Positions 16,901-25,142 of a stretch of DNA of 64,000 nucleotides are shown here, in pieces (positions within the stretch are counted from its first letter, which is position 1; every line of letters begins with the position of its first letter). Origin of the DNA: Cryobacterium roopkundense (lineage in GTDB: Bacteria > Actinomycetota > Actinomycetes > Actinomycetales > Microbacteriaceae); NCBI RefSeq assembly GCF_014200405.1, contig NZ_JACHBQ010000001.1, positions 186,001-250,000 on the forward strand, given 5' to 3'. The notes under the pieces are model-generated. The model did not search any database. It saw only the letters and a list, made by a program, of their open reading frames with translations, and was not told the DNA's origin. Made by a program: the position numbers and the translations under genes.

Positions 16901-17614
16901 CCGGTGTTGGCCGCCCAGTCGGGCGTCCCGACGACGTACAGCCTGTCCTGGTCGGGCCTGACGCCTCAGACCGGCTACCTCGGACTCGTGAATTACACGG
17001 GCACGGTCGACCCCTCCGGTCTGGAGGCAACGACGACGGTCTTCGTGCAGGCGGGTCAGGCTCCCGCGCCGGTGAACATGGTCTTGCCGAGCATCACCGG
17101 GAAAGCCGAGGTGGGGCACACGCTCCGGGCGCACCCGGGGGAGTGGACGCCAGACGGACTGACCTACGGTTTCCAGTGGCAGGCCGACGGCGTGGACATC
17201 CCCAACGCGACGGCGAAGCGCTACCGCGTCGGGAAGGCGGCCGGAGGGAAAACCGTCGCGGTCGTTGTCACCGCTTCGAAGCCAGGACTGGCAACGAGCA
17301 GCGCCACCTCGGCGGGAATCGCGGTGAAATTCACATCGAAGACCACCATCAGGCTGAAGCCCGCGGTCGCCAGCTCCTCGCAGCGGGTGAAGGTGAAGGT
17401 TGCCGTGGTCTCTGACGAACCGGTGCAGGGTGAGGAGGTGACCGTGACCGTGGCCAGACAGCGATACACGGTCACTCTGAACTCGCACGGCGCCGCTACA
17501 GTGCGCCTGGCCCCGCTGCATCCCGGCCGCTATACGGTGAGCGCGCGCTTTCCCGGTAACGACAGGGTTTCCGCTTCCAAGAGTCCGAAACGCACCCTGA
17601 GAGTCGAGGGCTGA
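13949..17614 (+). CDS. Secreted subtilisin-like serine protease (S8), copy 1
   Basis: A 1221-residue secreted protease. In order: a signal peptide (about residues 1-50, hydrophobic core LASALALGLVASS), an I9-type propeptide (about 63-155), and an S8 domain with Asp204 (VLDTGIAPENPSF), His295 (GHGSHTSS) and Ser628 (GTSMATPHAAG). A PA-type insert precedes the Ser, and fibronectin-III-like and Ig-like domains follow (TLRAHPGEWTPDGLTYGFQW near the end). There is no LPXTG or C-terminal membrane anchor, so it is probably released. The GTG at 13949 is chosen because the 5' region aligns with that of copy 2 up to this codon. The next gene is a paralogue of the same architecture. Confidence 0.9.
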   Translation: MKSVAGSHRAISGWLFDSLASALALGLVASSLVGGVAAMAAVAPPPSSTASAATGVGQPRTDLGAGRYIVTLNDSAAATYTGGVAGFVGTKPGAGKKFTAQTTAVAAYSTYLLDQQQKVAASVDARIGYSYTLALNGFAANLSAKQAVQLASLKNVATITPEGRAKTTEVRSPDFLGLTGANGVWDGTGGADRAGDGVVVGVLDTGIAPENPSFAGDRLGTDPGDEPYIDGDTIRFTKSDGGVFTGACTTGAQFGESDCTTKIVSARYFVDGYGAGNIGGPPIGEYLSPRDGFGHGSHTSSIAAGNLNVRPSVDGNDNYGVISGVAPAARIAVYKVCWSGQDPTSYFDDYCTYSDILSGIEQAVADGVDVLNYSIGGGPASTTVSPIDLAFLGAASAGIFVAAAGGNAGPGPSTLDNASPWITTLAAGSLPQSQATATLGDGSRYTGSSVSVFGADGTPVAAPLVRADLVATPGAADPLGCGANALDPTRVTGTVVLCRTDALPSTVKSAEVLRAGGVGMLLVNEIPGSVEAAVESVPSLHLDDSSWAPLVDYAATAQAEVSFAAGDLSGSMTPAPQVADFSSRGPVEADGSDILKPDVTAPGVSVLGAWRDPLFGTQPTWVYASGTSMATPHAAGLAALYLGEHPLATPAEIKSAMMTTAYNTVDPLGAPITDPFQQGAGHVDPTKYLDPGLLYLNGPADWYAYMQGIGYDVGVTPIDASELNLASIAIGSLSGTQTITRTVTSASAGEFTVEPVTIPGVTTVVAPRSMTFGAAGETQSYTVTFTRTDAAFGQFATGSLDWVSYAGASRLVVHSPVAVRPIRLPFVAPAVVEGAGITGAVDVTVTPGDSGDVPLRLSGLAPGVRIPNPADPADPHTGRGKTAEQFTYDLEMPDATALARFDLDGLVEASDLDLVIYQLDGPGGTPSNLWGSWSLAANERVELMAPIPGYYRVLVNVFSGASAFDVTTFLVPSAAGEGALAATPPVLAAQSGVPTTYSLSWSGLTPQTGYLGLVNYTGTVDPSGLEATTTVFVQAGQAPAPVNMVLPSITGKAEVGHTLRAHPGEWTPDGLTYGFQWQADGVDIPNATAKRYRVGKAAGGKTVAVVVTASKPGLATSSATSAGIAVKFTSKTTIRLKPAVASSSQRVKVKVAVVSDEPVQGEEVTVTVARQRYTVTLNSHGAATVRLAPLHPGRYTVSARFPGNDRVSASKSPKRTLRVEG

Positions 17615-17790
17615 ACCGGGTGAAACGCCTGTCTGGCGTCACGCATTGCGGCCGACACGAGGCGTTCTGTCCCCCAAACGGGAATTTAAATGTCTGGTCA
17701 GGACCGAATCCCTGCGATAGGTTCTGAAGCAAGTTGTGCCCCGAGCCGGGGCAGAACGGTCCGCGTAACCATATCGGATTGGACAAGCTC

Positions 17791-20700
17791 TTGAGCTCTA
17801 TTCTTAGGCCACCCACGTCTCACCCCACCCCGGGCAGACGCCTTCGCGGCATGACCGCGGCCGGCCTCACATTCGCCATTGTCGGCGCCGCAACCCTCGT
17901 CGGAACCAGCGGCGCGGCCATCGCCGCCCCGGCGCAACCGGGGCTCGCCGGAGCCATCGGCGCCGGGATTTCCCAACCCATGACCGAGCTCACGGCCGGT
18001 CGCTACATCGTGACGCTGGCAGACGACGCCGTCGCCACCTATGACGGCGGTGTCGACGGATTCTCGGCCACAACGCCCGGCAGCGGTAAGAAGTTGAACG
18101 CGCAGAGTCGCGCGTCAGAATCGTATGGGGACTATCTCGGGGGAAAGCAGAAGAAGGTCGCGGCATCCGTTGATGCCGACATCGACTACTCCTACACACT
18201 CGCTATTAACGCCTTCGCCGCCGATCTCAGCGCGAAACAGGCCGTGGCGCTCTCGGCGCAGAAAGACGTGGTTTCGATCACCCCCGACGAGCTGCGACAG
18301 ATCACCGCTACCCCGTCGACCGACTTCCTCGGGCTCAGCGGCGACAACGGAGTCTGGAACAGCATCGGCGGGGCCGACCAGGCCGGCGCCGGCGTGGTCG
18401 TGGGCGTGCTCGACACGGGCATCGCACCCGAAAACCCGTCGTTCGCCGGTGAGGCGCTCGGCACGACAGCGGGCAGCGACCCCTACCTCGACGGTGACAC
18501 GATCACCTTCGCTAAGGCCGACGGCGGAACCTTCACCGGCACCTGCGTCGCCGGCGTGCAGTTCGCCACGACCGACTGCAACACCAAGGTTGTCGGTGCG
18601 CGTTACTACGTGAATGGCTTCGGCGCCAACCGCATCGGCGACCCGTCGGTGGGCGAATACGCCTCACCGCGCGACGGCGACGGCCACGGTTCGCACACGG
18701 CCAGCACGGCCGCCGGCAACCACGACGTGCCCGTGACCATTAACGGTCTCGACTATGGACTCATCTCCGGTGTTGCCCCGGCCGCCAAGGTCGCCGCGTA
18801 CAAGGTCTGCTGGAGCGGACCCGACCCGGCCCTGTCGACCGATGACGGATGCGCCACCTCTGACATGCTCGCCGCGATCGACCAGTCGGTCGCCGACGGC
18901 GTCGACGTGCTGAACTTCTCGATCGGCGGTGGAGCGGCCACGACGACGGTCTCTCCCACCGACGTGGCGTTCCTCGGTGCGGCCTCGGCCGGCATCTTTG
19001 TGGCCGCCTCGGCCGGCAACTCCGGCCCGGGTTCATCCACCCTCGACAATGCCAGCCCCTGGATCACCACGGTCGCCGCGAGCACCATCCCCGGTTACGA
19101 GGCCACGGCCACGTTCGGCGACGGATCCGCGTACGCCGGTGGCTCGATCACCGTCGACCGCACCCCTGGAGCCACCCCGCTGAGCGGTGACCTGGTGCGC
19201 GCCGACCGCGCAGCCGTCGCCGGCCACGATGCGGCCGATGCGCTGTTGTGCGCACCGAATTCCCTCGATGCCGCCACCGTGACGGGCACCATCGTGTTCT
19301 GCGAGCGCGGGGTCTACGACAGGGTCGCCAAGTCGGCCGAGGTCAAGCGCGCCGGCGGAATCGGCGTCATCCTGGTGAACAGAACCGCCGGTTCAGTCGA
19401 CACCGACGGGCACACGCTCCCCACCGTCCACCTCGACGGACCCTACTGGGATGCGACCTACGCGTACGCGGGGACGGACGGGGCCACGGCCACGCTCACA
19501 CCGGGCAACTCCACGAGCTACACACCGCCGACCCCCCAGGTTGCTGGCTTCTCGTCTCGCGGACCGGCTCTCGCTGACGGCAGTGACATTCTGAAGCCCG
19601 ACATCACGGCTCCCGGCGTGGCCATCCTCGCCGACGGTGCCAACGCCGCCGGAGAAGCGCCCACCTGGCAGTTCATCTCCGGCACGTCGATGTCGTCACC
19701 GCACATCGCGGGATTGGCCGCCCTGTACCTGGGCGAACGACCTTCTGCCACACCGGCGGAGATCAAGTCGGCCATGATGACGAGCGCCTACAACACTGTC
19801 GATTCGGCTGGGAACCCCATCACCGACCCGTTCACCCAGGGTGCCGGTCATGTCGATCCGACAAAGTTCTTCGATCCCGGCATGCTTTACCTCAACGACA
19901 CCCCCGACTGGTATTCCTACATTCAGGGCATCGGCTATGACGTGGGCGTGGCACCGATTGATGCGAGCAACCTGAACCTCGCCTCCATCGCCATCGGAGC
20001 TCTCACCGCCCCCGAAACCATCACGCGAACCGTGACGGCGACCACGGGCGGCGAATTCACCGCGCAGCCGATCGATATCCCCGGTATCGACGCGGTTGTC
20101 TCGCCGTCGACGCTGTCGTTCAGCGGTCCCGGCGACACCCAGAGCTACACGGTGACCTTCAGCCGAACGGATGCCCCGCTCGACTCGTTCGCGACCGGTT
20201 CCCTCGAGTGGGTCGGTGGCAGCGGCGACAACCAGGTGTCAGTGCACAGCCCCATTGCCGTGCAGCCGATCGCGATCAGTGCCCCGGCCACGGTCGACGG
20301 TACGGGAATCGACGGGTCGGTGGACGTCTCGGTGACCCCCGGTTCGACAGGCGACCTGCCGCTGAACGTCAGCGGCCTCGCGGCCGGGCTGCACCAGCCG
20401 AACGCGACGGATCCCGCCAGCGCTAACACCGGAACCGGCGTGGTGGGCGACGAGTTCACCTACGAGGTGACGATTCCGGACGGTGCTCAGCTCGCACGGT
20501 TCGACCTTGACGCCATCGATGACACGAGTGACCTCGACCTGATCGTCTACCGACTGGACGGCCCGGGCGGCACACCCGTTGCGGGCTGGCAGTCGGCAAC
20601 GGGCTCGGCCGACGAACGTATCGATCTGCCGGCCCCGGATGCGGGATCGTACCTCGTGATCGTGGACGTGTATTCGGGCACCACTGCCTTCGATGTGACG

Positions 20701-21453
20701 ACGTTCTCGGTTCTCGCCGGTGCCGGCGACGGTGGCTTTGCTGCCATGCCAGCCGTGTTGACCACCGTGCAGGGCGTTCCGGTGAGCTACACGCTCAACT
20801 GGGCCGGCCTGTCCCCGGAGACCGACTACCTCGGCATCGTCGGTTACGGCGACACCTCGGTGACAACAGCGGTGTCAGTCGCGTCAGGTGCCGCACCCGT
20901 TCCGGAAGGTCCCGTGAACACGGTGCTGCCGTCCATCACAGGCACGGCCGTCGTCGGACAGACCCTGCGTGCCCACCACGGCGATTGGAGTCCTGAAGGA
21001 CTCACATACAGCTACCAGTGGCAGGCGGATGGAGTCGACATTCACAAGGCGACGAAGTCGACGTACAAGACCGGAAAGAAAGACGGCGGCAAGACCCTCA
21101 CCGTCGCGGTCACGGCGTCGAAGAGCGGGCTGGAGTCTGCGGCAGCAACCTCGGCCGGCGTCGTCGTGAAGTTCGGCTCGAAGACCGACCTCAAGATCGA
21201 GAAGACCAAGGGCTCCTCAGCCAGAGGTACTCAGGTCGCGGTGTCGGTGAAGTCCGATGGGATGATCACTGGCTCGACTGCGGTGATGGTGAACAACGAG
21301 AGCCACCCCGTCACCCTCGATAAGAAGGGCACGGGCAGCGTCACTCTCAAGCACCTCAAGCCGGGCACCTACGAGGTGACAGCCGTCTACTCCGGCAGTG
21401 ACGTCGTCGCCGGTTCGACGAGCAGGAAGCAGACTCTGCACATCGACAAGTAG
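17791..21453 (+). CDS. Secreted subtilisin-like serine protease (S8), copy 2
   Basis: A tandem paralogue of 1220 residues with the same domain order: signal peptide (AAGLTFAIVGAATLVGTSGA), I9-type propeptide, S8 domain with Asp208, His299 and Ser633, PA insert, fibronectin-III-like region and C-terminal Ig-like repeats. The C-terminus is Lys-rich. The start is taken as TTG 17791, because the 11 bases before it (TTGGACAAGCT) mirror TTGGACACGCT before copy 1; ATG 17851 is the alternative. It probably arose from copy 1 by gene duplication. Extracellular protein degradation is the expected role. A strong hairpin follows the stop. Confidence 0.9.
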   Translation: MSSILRPPTSHPTPGRRLRGMTAAGLTFAIVGAATLVGTSGAAIAAPAQPGLAGAIGAGISQPMTELTAGRYIVTLADDAVATYDGGVDGFSATTPGSGKKLNAQSRASESYGDYLGGKQKKVAASVDADIDYSYTLAINAFAADLSAKQAVALSAQKDVVSITPDELRQITATPSTDFLGLSGDNGVWNSIGGADQAGAGVVVGVLDTGIAPENPSFAGEALGTTAGSDPYLDGDTITFAKADGGTFTGTCVAGVQFATTDCNTKVVGARYYVNGFGANRIGDPSVGEYASPRDGDGHGSHTASTAAGNHDVPVTINGLDYGLISGVAPAAKVAAYKVCWSGPDPALSTDDGCATSDMLAAIDQSVADGVDVLNFSIGGGAATTTVSPTDVAFLGAASAGIFVAASAGNSGPGSSTLDNASPWITTVAASTIPGYEATATFGDGSAYAGGSITVDRTPGATPLSGDLVRADRAAVAGHDAADALLCAPNSLDAATVTGTIVFCERGVYDRVAKSAEVKRAGGIGVILVNRTAGSVDTDGHTLPTVHLDGPYWDATYAYAGTDGATATLTPGNSTSYTPPTPQVAGFSSRGPALADGSDILKPDITAPGVAILADGANAAGEAPTWQFISGTSMSSPHIAGLAALYLGERPSATPAEIKSAMMTSAYNTVDSAGNPITDPFTQGAGHVDPTKFFDPGMLYLNDTPDWYSYIQGIGYDVGVAPIDASNLNLASIAIGALTAPETITRTVTATTGGEFTAQPIDIPGIDAVVSPSTLSFSGPGDTQSYTVTFSRTDAPLDSFATGSLEWVGGSGDNQVSVHSPIAVQPIAISAPATVDGTGIDGSVDVSVTPGSTGDLPLNVSGLAAGLHQPNATDPASANTGTGVVGDEFTYEVTIPDGAQLARFDLDAIDDTSDLDLIVYRLDGPGGTPVAGWQSATGSADERIDLPAPDAGSYLVIVDVYSGTTAFDVTTFSVLAGAGDGGFAAMPAVLTTVQGVPVSYTLNWAGLSPETDYLGIVGYGDTSVTTAVSVASGAAPVPEGPVNTVLPSITGTAVVGQTLRAHHGDWSPEGLTYSYQWQADGVDIHKATKSTYKTGKKDGGKTLTVAVTASKSGLESAAATSAGVVVKFGSKTDLKIEKTKGSSARGTQVAVSVKSDGMITGSTAVMVNNESHPVTLDKKGTGSVTLKHLKPGTYEVTAVYSGSDVVAGSTSRKQTLHIDK

Positions 21454-21463
21454 CGCTCCCGCA

Positions 21464-21508
21464 CAGGCAGAAGGGCTCCCGGTGTACCGCCGGGAGCCCT
21501 TCTGCCTG
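21464..21508 (+). terminator. Hairpin terminator after the second subtilase
   Basis: CAGGCAGAAGGGCTCCCGG (21464-21482) and its inverse (21490-21508) form a perfect 19-bp stem with a 7-nt loop, beginning 10 bp after the stop codon. No T tract follows, which is common for actinobacterial terminators. Confidence 0.8.
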
Positions 21509-21513
21509 CGCAC

Positions 21514-21547
21514 AGGAACTGTGTCGGAGTAGGAACTGTGTCGGAGT
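21514..21547 (+). repeat. 17-bp tandem duplication upstream of the MFS gene
   Basis: AGGAACTGTGTCGGAGT occurs twice head-to-tail (21514-21530 and 21531-21547), ending 15 bp before the MFS start codon; a partial third copy (AGGTACTCTGG) follows. It may be a slippage product or a repeated regulator site. Confidence 0.7.
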
Positions 21548-21562
21548 AGGTACTCTGGAAGA

Positions 21563-22792
21563 ATGCGACAGGGGCCCTTCTCACGCGGCCCGGCGTCGGG
21601 AGCGGCTCCTCAACCGCGGCTGTCCCGCGGCGTGTACGTGCTCGGCATCATCGCCTTCTTCGTGATGGTCGGCTTTGGCGTGGTCGTTCCCGTGCTGCCC
21701 GTCTACGTGCGTACCTTCGGCGTGAACTATGTGGCCGTCGGGGCCGTCGTGTCGGCGTTCGCCCTCATGCGCCTAGTCACGAGTCCGTTCTGTGGCCGGC
21801 TGATCGACTGGGCGGGGGAGCGCACGGTGCTCTCGGTCGGCATCGGCATCGTCGCGGTCTCCAGCGGGTTGGTCGGCGTCGCCGAAAACTACCCGCAGCT
21901 CCTGCTGCTGCGCGGAGCCGGCGGCATCGGGTCTGCCCTGTTTTCGGTGTCGGCGATGACCCTTCTGCTCGGCTCCACTCCCGCGGCCATTCGCGGGCGT
22001 GCCCTCGGCTTCTACCAGGGCGGGTTCCTGATCGGCGGCATGGCCGGTCCGGCCATCGGCGGCTTGCTGGCCACGATCTCGCTCACGGCACCCTTCTTCT
22101 TCTACGCCGGCACCCTCGCCGTGGCGGGAACCATCGGTATCGTGCTGCTGCGATCAACCGGCCCGGCGTCGCTGACCGACGGGGAGTCTGCTGCACGCAC
22201 GCCCTTCAGCGTCGTGCTGCGCGATACCCGGTTTCGGGCGGCGTGCCTCGCGAACTTCGCCCAGGGCTGGACCTCGCTGGGTATTCGCGCCACCCTGATC
22301 CCCGTCATCATCGTCGAGGTGCTGCGCGGTTCGACGAGCTGGACCGGGATCGCCTTTGCCTGCGCGGCAGTGGCCCAGACGCTCACACTCGCCCCCGCCG
22401 CCCGTTTCATTGACACCGTCGGCCGGCGGCCCGCCATCATCGGAGCGTTCGCGCTCGCCGCGGTGACGATCATGGCGGTTCCGTTCGCCCCGAACATCTG
22501 GGTGCTGGGGGCGCTGCTCTGCGTCTACGGCGTGGCGGCCGCTTTCATGGGAACGGCTCCGGCCGCGGCTCTCGGTGACGCGGCCGGCCCCCGCAGCGGC
22601 CGGCCCGTCGCCATGTTCAGCATGTTCGCCGACGCCGGTGCCATCGCCGGTCCGCTGGTGGCCGGGCTGCTCGTCGACCTGGTATCGCTGCCGCTGGCGT
22701 TCCTGGTGGGTGCGCTCTTCCTGCTCGCGGCATCCGCTTACGCGCTGCGGATGCCGAGGGAGGGTCTCAGCCCAGCAGTCGCAGCCCGGTGA
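21563..22792 (+). CDS. Major facilitator superfamily transporter
   Basis: A 409-residue protein with 12 predicted membrane segments. The motif-A-like stretch after helix 2 is FCGRLIDWAGERTVL, and RFIDTVGRRPAIIG is the equivalent in the second half. It most resembles drug or sugar efflux MFS proteins; the substrate is unknown. GGAAGA precedes the start. Its last 26 bp overlap convergently with the end of the amidohydrolase gene. Confidence 0.85.
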   Translation: MRQGPFSRGPASGAAPQPRLSRGVYVLGIIAFFVMVGFGVVVPVLPVYVRTFGVNYVAVGAVVSAFALMRLVTSPFCGRLIDWAGERTVLSVGIGIVAVSSGLVGVAENYPQLLLLRGAGGIGSALFSVSAMTLLLGSTPAAIRGRALGFYQGGFLIGGMAGPAIGGLLATISLTAPFFFYAGTLAVAGTIGIVLLRSTGPASLTDGESAARTPFSVVLRDTRFRAACLANFAQGWTSLGIRATLIPVIIVEVLRGSTSWTGIAFACAAVAQTLTLAPAARFIDTVGRRPAIIGAFALAAVTIMAVPFAPNIWVLGALLCVYGVAAAFMGTAPAAALGDAAGPRSGRPVAMFSMFADAGAIAGPLVAGLLVDLVSLPLAFLVGALFLLAASAYALRMPREGLSPAVAAR

Positions 22793-23681
22793 ACCAACAC
22801 ACCTGGCGCAGCCATTCGTCGTCGAGTCGCGGTTCCCGCTCCTGTAGCCGTGCGAGCGCCTCGAGCTGGTGGGCGTAGGGATACGGGATGTTCGGGAAGT
22901 CGCTACCCAGGACCACACGCCCGCCCAGGTCGGCGAGCCTGGCGAGCAGGTGGTCGGGGTAGGGCGCGACCTGCTCGAAGAAGTCCGTGAACGCCATGGT
23001 CGTGTCGAGATGCACTCGGGGATACGTCTCCGCCAGGGCGAGGAATTCGCCGTACTCGGGCGAGCCCATGTGCGCGACAACTGCGGTGAGCAGCGGATGC
23101 CGACGGAGCACGCCCTCGAGCTTGTCCGGTCCCGTGAAACCCGGGCGCGGAACGGGCCCGCTGCCTACGTGGATCACCACGGGAATCTCCGCATCGGCGA
23201 GCATCCCCCAGGCCGCATCGAGCGCGGGCTCTCGAAGGTCGAAGCCGCCCACCTGGGCGTGGATTTTGAAGACTCGGGCGCCGCGTTCGAGGGCCGAACG
23301 CACCTCATCCAGTACGCCATCTTCGGGGTAGAACGTGGCGCTCGGCACCACGTCGGGCTCGCGGGCCGCGAGGTCGAGGGCGAATTCGGTGAGATCGGCG
23401 GCCATGCCCGGCCGATGCGCGTAGCCGAGGGCGGTGAAACGACGCACACCCAGAGCCCGGATACTCGCCAGCCGGGTGTCCTGGTCGGTGCGGTATTCAA
23501 TGGGCCACGGTCGACCGATGAGGGGCCCCGCCTCGTCGAAGTGTGCCCATACCCGGCGCAGCATACGATCGGGCAGGAAGTGAGTGTGGATATCGATCAG
23601 GCCGGGCAGTCCGAGCGCCTGCCACCACGCGGGCACGTCGGTGTCGGCGAGTGCGTCGGCGTCGGTGGGCGCGGCGGTCAC
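22767..23681 (-). CDS. Amidohydrolase-family metal-dependent hydrolase
   Basis: A TIM-barrel hydrolase of 304 residues (amidohydrolase-2 type). Metal ligands are the HTH of GLIDIHTHFLPDRML, His in VVIHVGSGPVP, His in VVAHMGSPEYG and Asp in VVLGSDFPNIPYPY. The substrate is unknown; relatives include decarboxylases and lactonases. The start is GTG 23681 (VTAAPTDADAL), 5 nt after the stop of the DUF2568 gene, so the two are co-transcribed. It overlaps the end of the convergent MFS gene by 26 bp. Confidence 0.85.
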   Translation of the reverse strand: MTAAPTDADALADTDVPAWWQALGLPGLIDIHTHFLPDRMLRRVWAHFDEAGPLIGRPWPIEYRTDQDTRLASIRALGVRRFTALGYAHRPGMAADLTEFALDLAAREPDVVPSATFYPEDGVLDEVRSALERGARVFKIHAQVGGFDLREPALDAAWGMLADAEIPVVIHVGSGPVPRPGFTGPDKLEGVLRRHPLLTAVVAHMGSPEYGEFLALAETYPRVHLDTTMAFTDFFEQVAPYPDHLLARLADLGGRVVLGSDFPNIPYPYAHQLEALARLQEREPRLDDEWLRQVCWFTGLRLLG

Positions 23682-23686
23682 GAGGG

Positions 23687-24064
23687 CTAGTCGGCGAGTT
23701 CTGTGCGGCCGGAGATGATGCCGCTCACGGTGGCCGTGATCGCGAACACCACGGTGATGATGGGGAATCCGAGGTCCCACCACGCGATGGCCGCGGCACC
23801 GAAGACGCAGATTTCGACGAAGGCTTTGCCGAACGGGTCCAGCTTGAACACGGCTTTGGGGGAGCGGAACAGTGCCCAGACCAGGACGGCGAAGGCGGGG
23901 GCGGCGATACCCACGATGATGCCGGGCCACGGCAGCGGCCACGCCGCAAAACCCCAGATACCGAGGGTGACGAAGGCGAAGAGTTCGAGGACGAACCGGA
24001 GAATATCGTTGCGGCCCACGGCGGGTTTTTGAGGCGTGTCTGTCACGACAGTCAGTCTAGCCAC
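23687..24064 (-). CDS. DUF2568 (YrdB-type) small membrane protein
   Basis: A 125-residue protein with four predicted membrane helices (ILRFVLELFAFVTLGIWGF, PGIIVGIAAPAFAVLVWALF, the FVEICVFGAAAIAWW segment and a C-terminal ITVVFAITATVSGII). This pattern matches DUF2568, of unknown function. Two GTG starts are possible, 24064 and 24046, and neither has a clear ribosome site. It lies between purU (21 bp upstream) and the amidohydrolase on the same strand. Confidence 0.75.
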   Translation of the reverse strand: MARLTVVTDTPQKPAVGRNDILRFVLELFAFVTLGIWGFAAWPLPWPGIIVGIAAPAFAVLVWALFRSPKAVFKLDPFGKAFVEICVFGAAAIAWWDLGFPIITVVFAITATVSGIISGRTELAD

Positions 24065-24085
24065 GATGGGCAGTCGAGGATTCGG

Positions 24086-24955
24086 CTACCTGAAAATGAT
24101 GGTGCGGGCGCCGTCGAGCAGTACTCGGTTCTCCGCGAACCACTTGACTGCCTGAGTGAGCGTGCGGCTCTCCTCGTCCTGACCGATCGCCACGAGCTCC
24201 GCCGGGGTGCGGGAATGGTCTACCCGCACCACGTTCTGTTCGATGATCGGCCCCTCGTCAAGGTCGCCCGTGACGAAGTGCGCGGTCGCGCCGATGAGCT
24301 TGACGCCGCGCGCGTGCGCCTGGCGGTAGGGGTTGGCCCCCTTGAAACCGGGCAGGAAGGAGTGGTGGATGTTGATCATGCGGCCGGCGAGGCGCTCGCA
24401 CAGCTCGGGAGAGAGGATCTGCATATAGCGCGCCAGCACGACAAGCTCGATGTCGAGCCCGTCGACTGCGGCGATCACGCGGGCCTCAAAGGCACGCTTG
24501 CTCGCGGCATCCGTTATCGGCAGCGATTCGAAGGGCACGCCATAGAAACCCACCAGGTCGCGCAGGGTGCCGTGGTTGCTCAGCACGAGGGGAATCTCGA
24601 CCGGAACCTGGCCGCCGCGCTGGCGGAAGAGCAGGTCGTTGACGCAGTGTGCGGCAGAGGATGCGAGCACCAGGGTGCGCAGCGGTCGGCCGACCACATC
24701 GATCACCGATGTCATGTCGTAGCGGGCGATCACGGGCGCGAGGGCGGCCTCGAAGTCGCGTCGTTCGGCGGGGGACTCCACCTGAAGTCGCATGAAAAAT
24801 CGCCCGGTGTCGTCGCTCGAGAACTGCTGACTCTCGACGATGTTGCCGTGGGCCTCCACGATGGCGCCGCTCACGGCGTGCACAATGCCCGGCCGGTCGG
24901 CGCAGACCAGCGTGATGACCCAGTGGTTGGCGTGGGCGACGGGAGAAGAAGTCAT
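24086..24955 (-). CDS. purU: Formyltetrahydrofolate deformylase
   Basis: Hydrolyses 10-formyl-THF to THF and formate, balancing one-carbon pools and supplying formate for purine synthesis. The 289 residues carry an N-terminal ACT domain (about 10-85, VCADRPGIVHAVSGAI) and a formyl-transferase-type catalytic domain. The catalytic region includes INIHHSFLPGFKGANPYRQA, IGATAHFVT and DEGPIIEQ, with the Asn-His-Asp set of the family. It leads a same-strand group with the DUF2568 and amidohydrolase genes. glyA and folD, about 10 kb away, act on the same folate pool. Confidence 0.93.
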   Translation of the reverse strand: MTSSPVAHANHWVITLVCADRPGIVHAVSGAIVEAHGNIVESQQFSSDDTGRFFMRLQVESPAERRDFEAALAPVIARYDMTSVIDVVGRPLRTLVLASSAAHCVNDLLFRQRGGQVPVEIPLVLSNHGTLRDLVGFYGVPFESLPITDAASKRAFEARVIAAVDGLDIELVVLARYMQILSPELCERLAGRMINIHHSFLPGFKGANPYRQAHARGVKLIGATAHFVTGDLDEGPIIEQNVVRVDHSRTPAELVAIGQDEESRTLTQAVKWFAENRVLLDGARTIIFR

Positions 24956-25142
24956 TGGACCAGATTACCGGCGGGACTGGCCCCGAGGCGACGGGTCGAC
25001 TAGCCTAGGAGCGGTCGCGACCACACTCGCGGCCCCGGGCGCGCACGTCGGCGCGCAGCCGTTCTGCATTGCCGTGTCATGGATAACACCGACACGCCCC
25101 TGAACCATCGGGAGTAGAACCGCCGCTCGCGATTGCAGCTCA

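Noticed and set aside
17624..17666. A 7-bp AACGCCT/AGGCGTT pair between the subtilases as a terminator
   Set aside because: Short stem with a 29-nt loop and no T tract; too weak to list.
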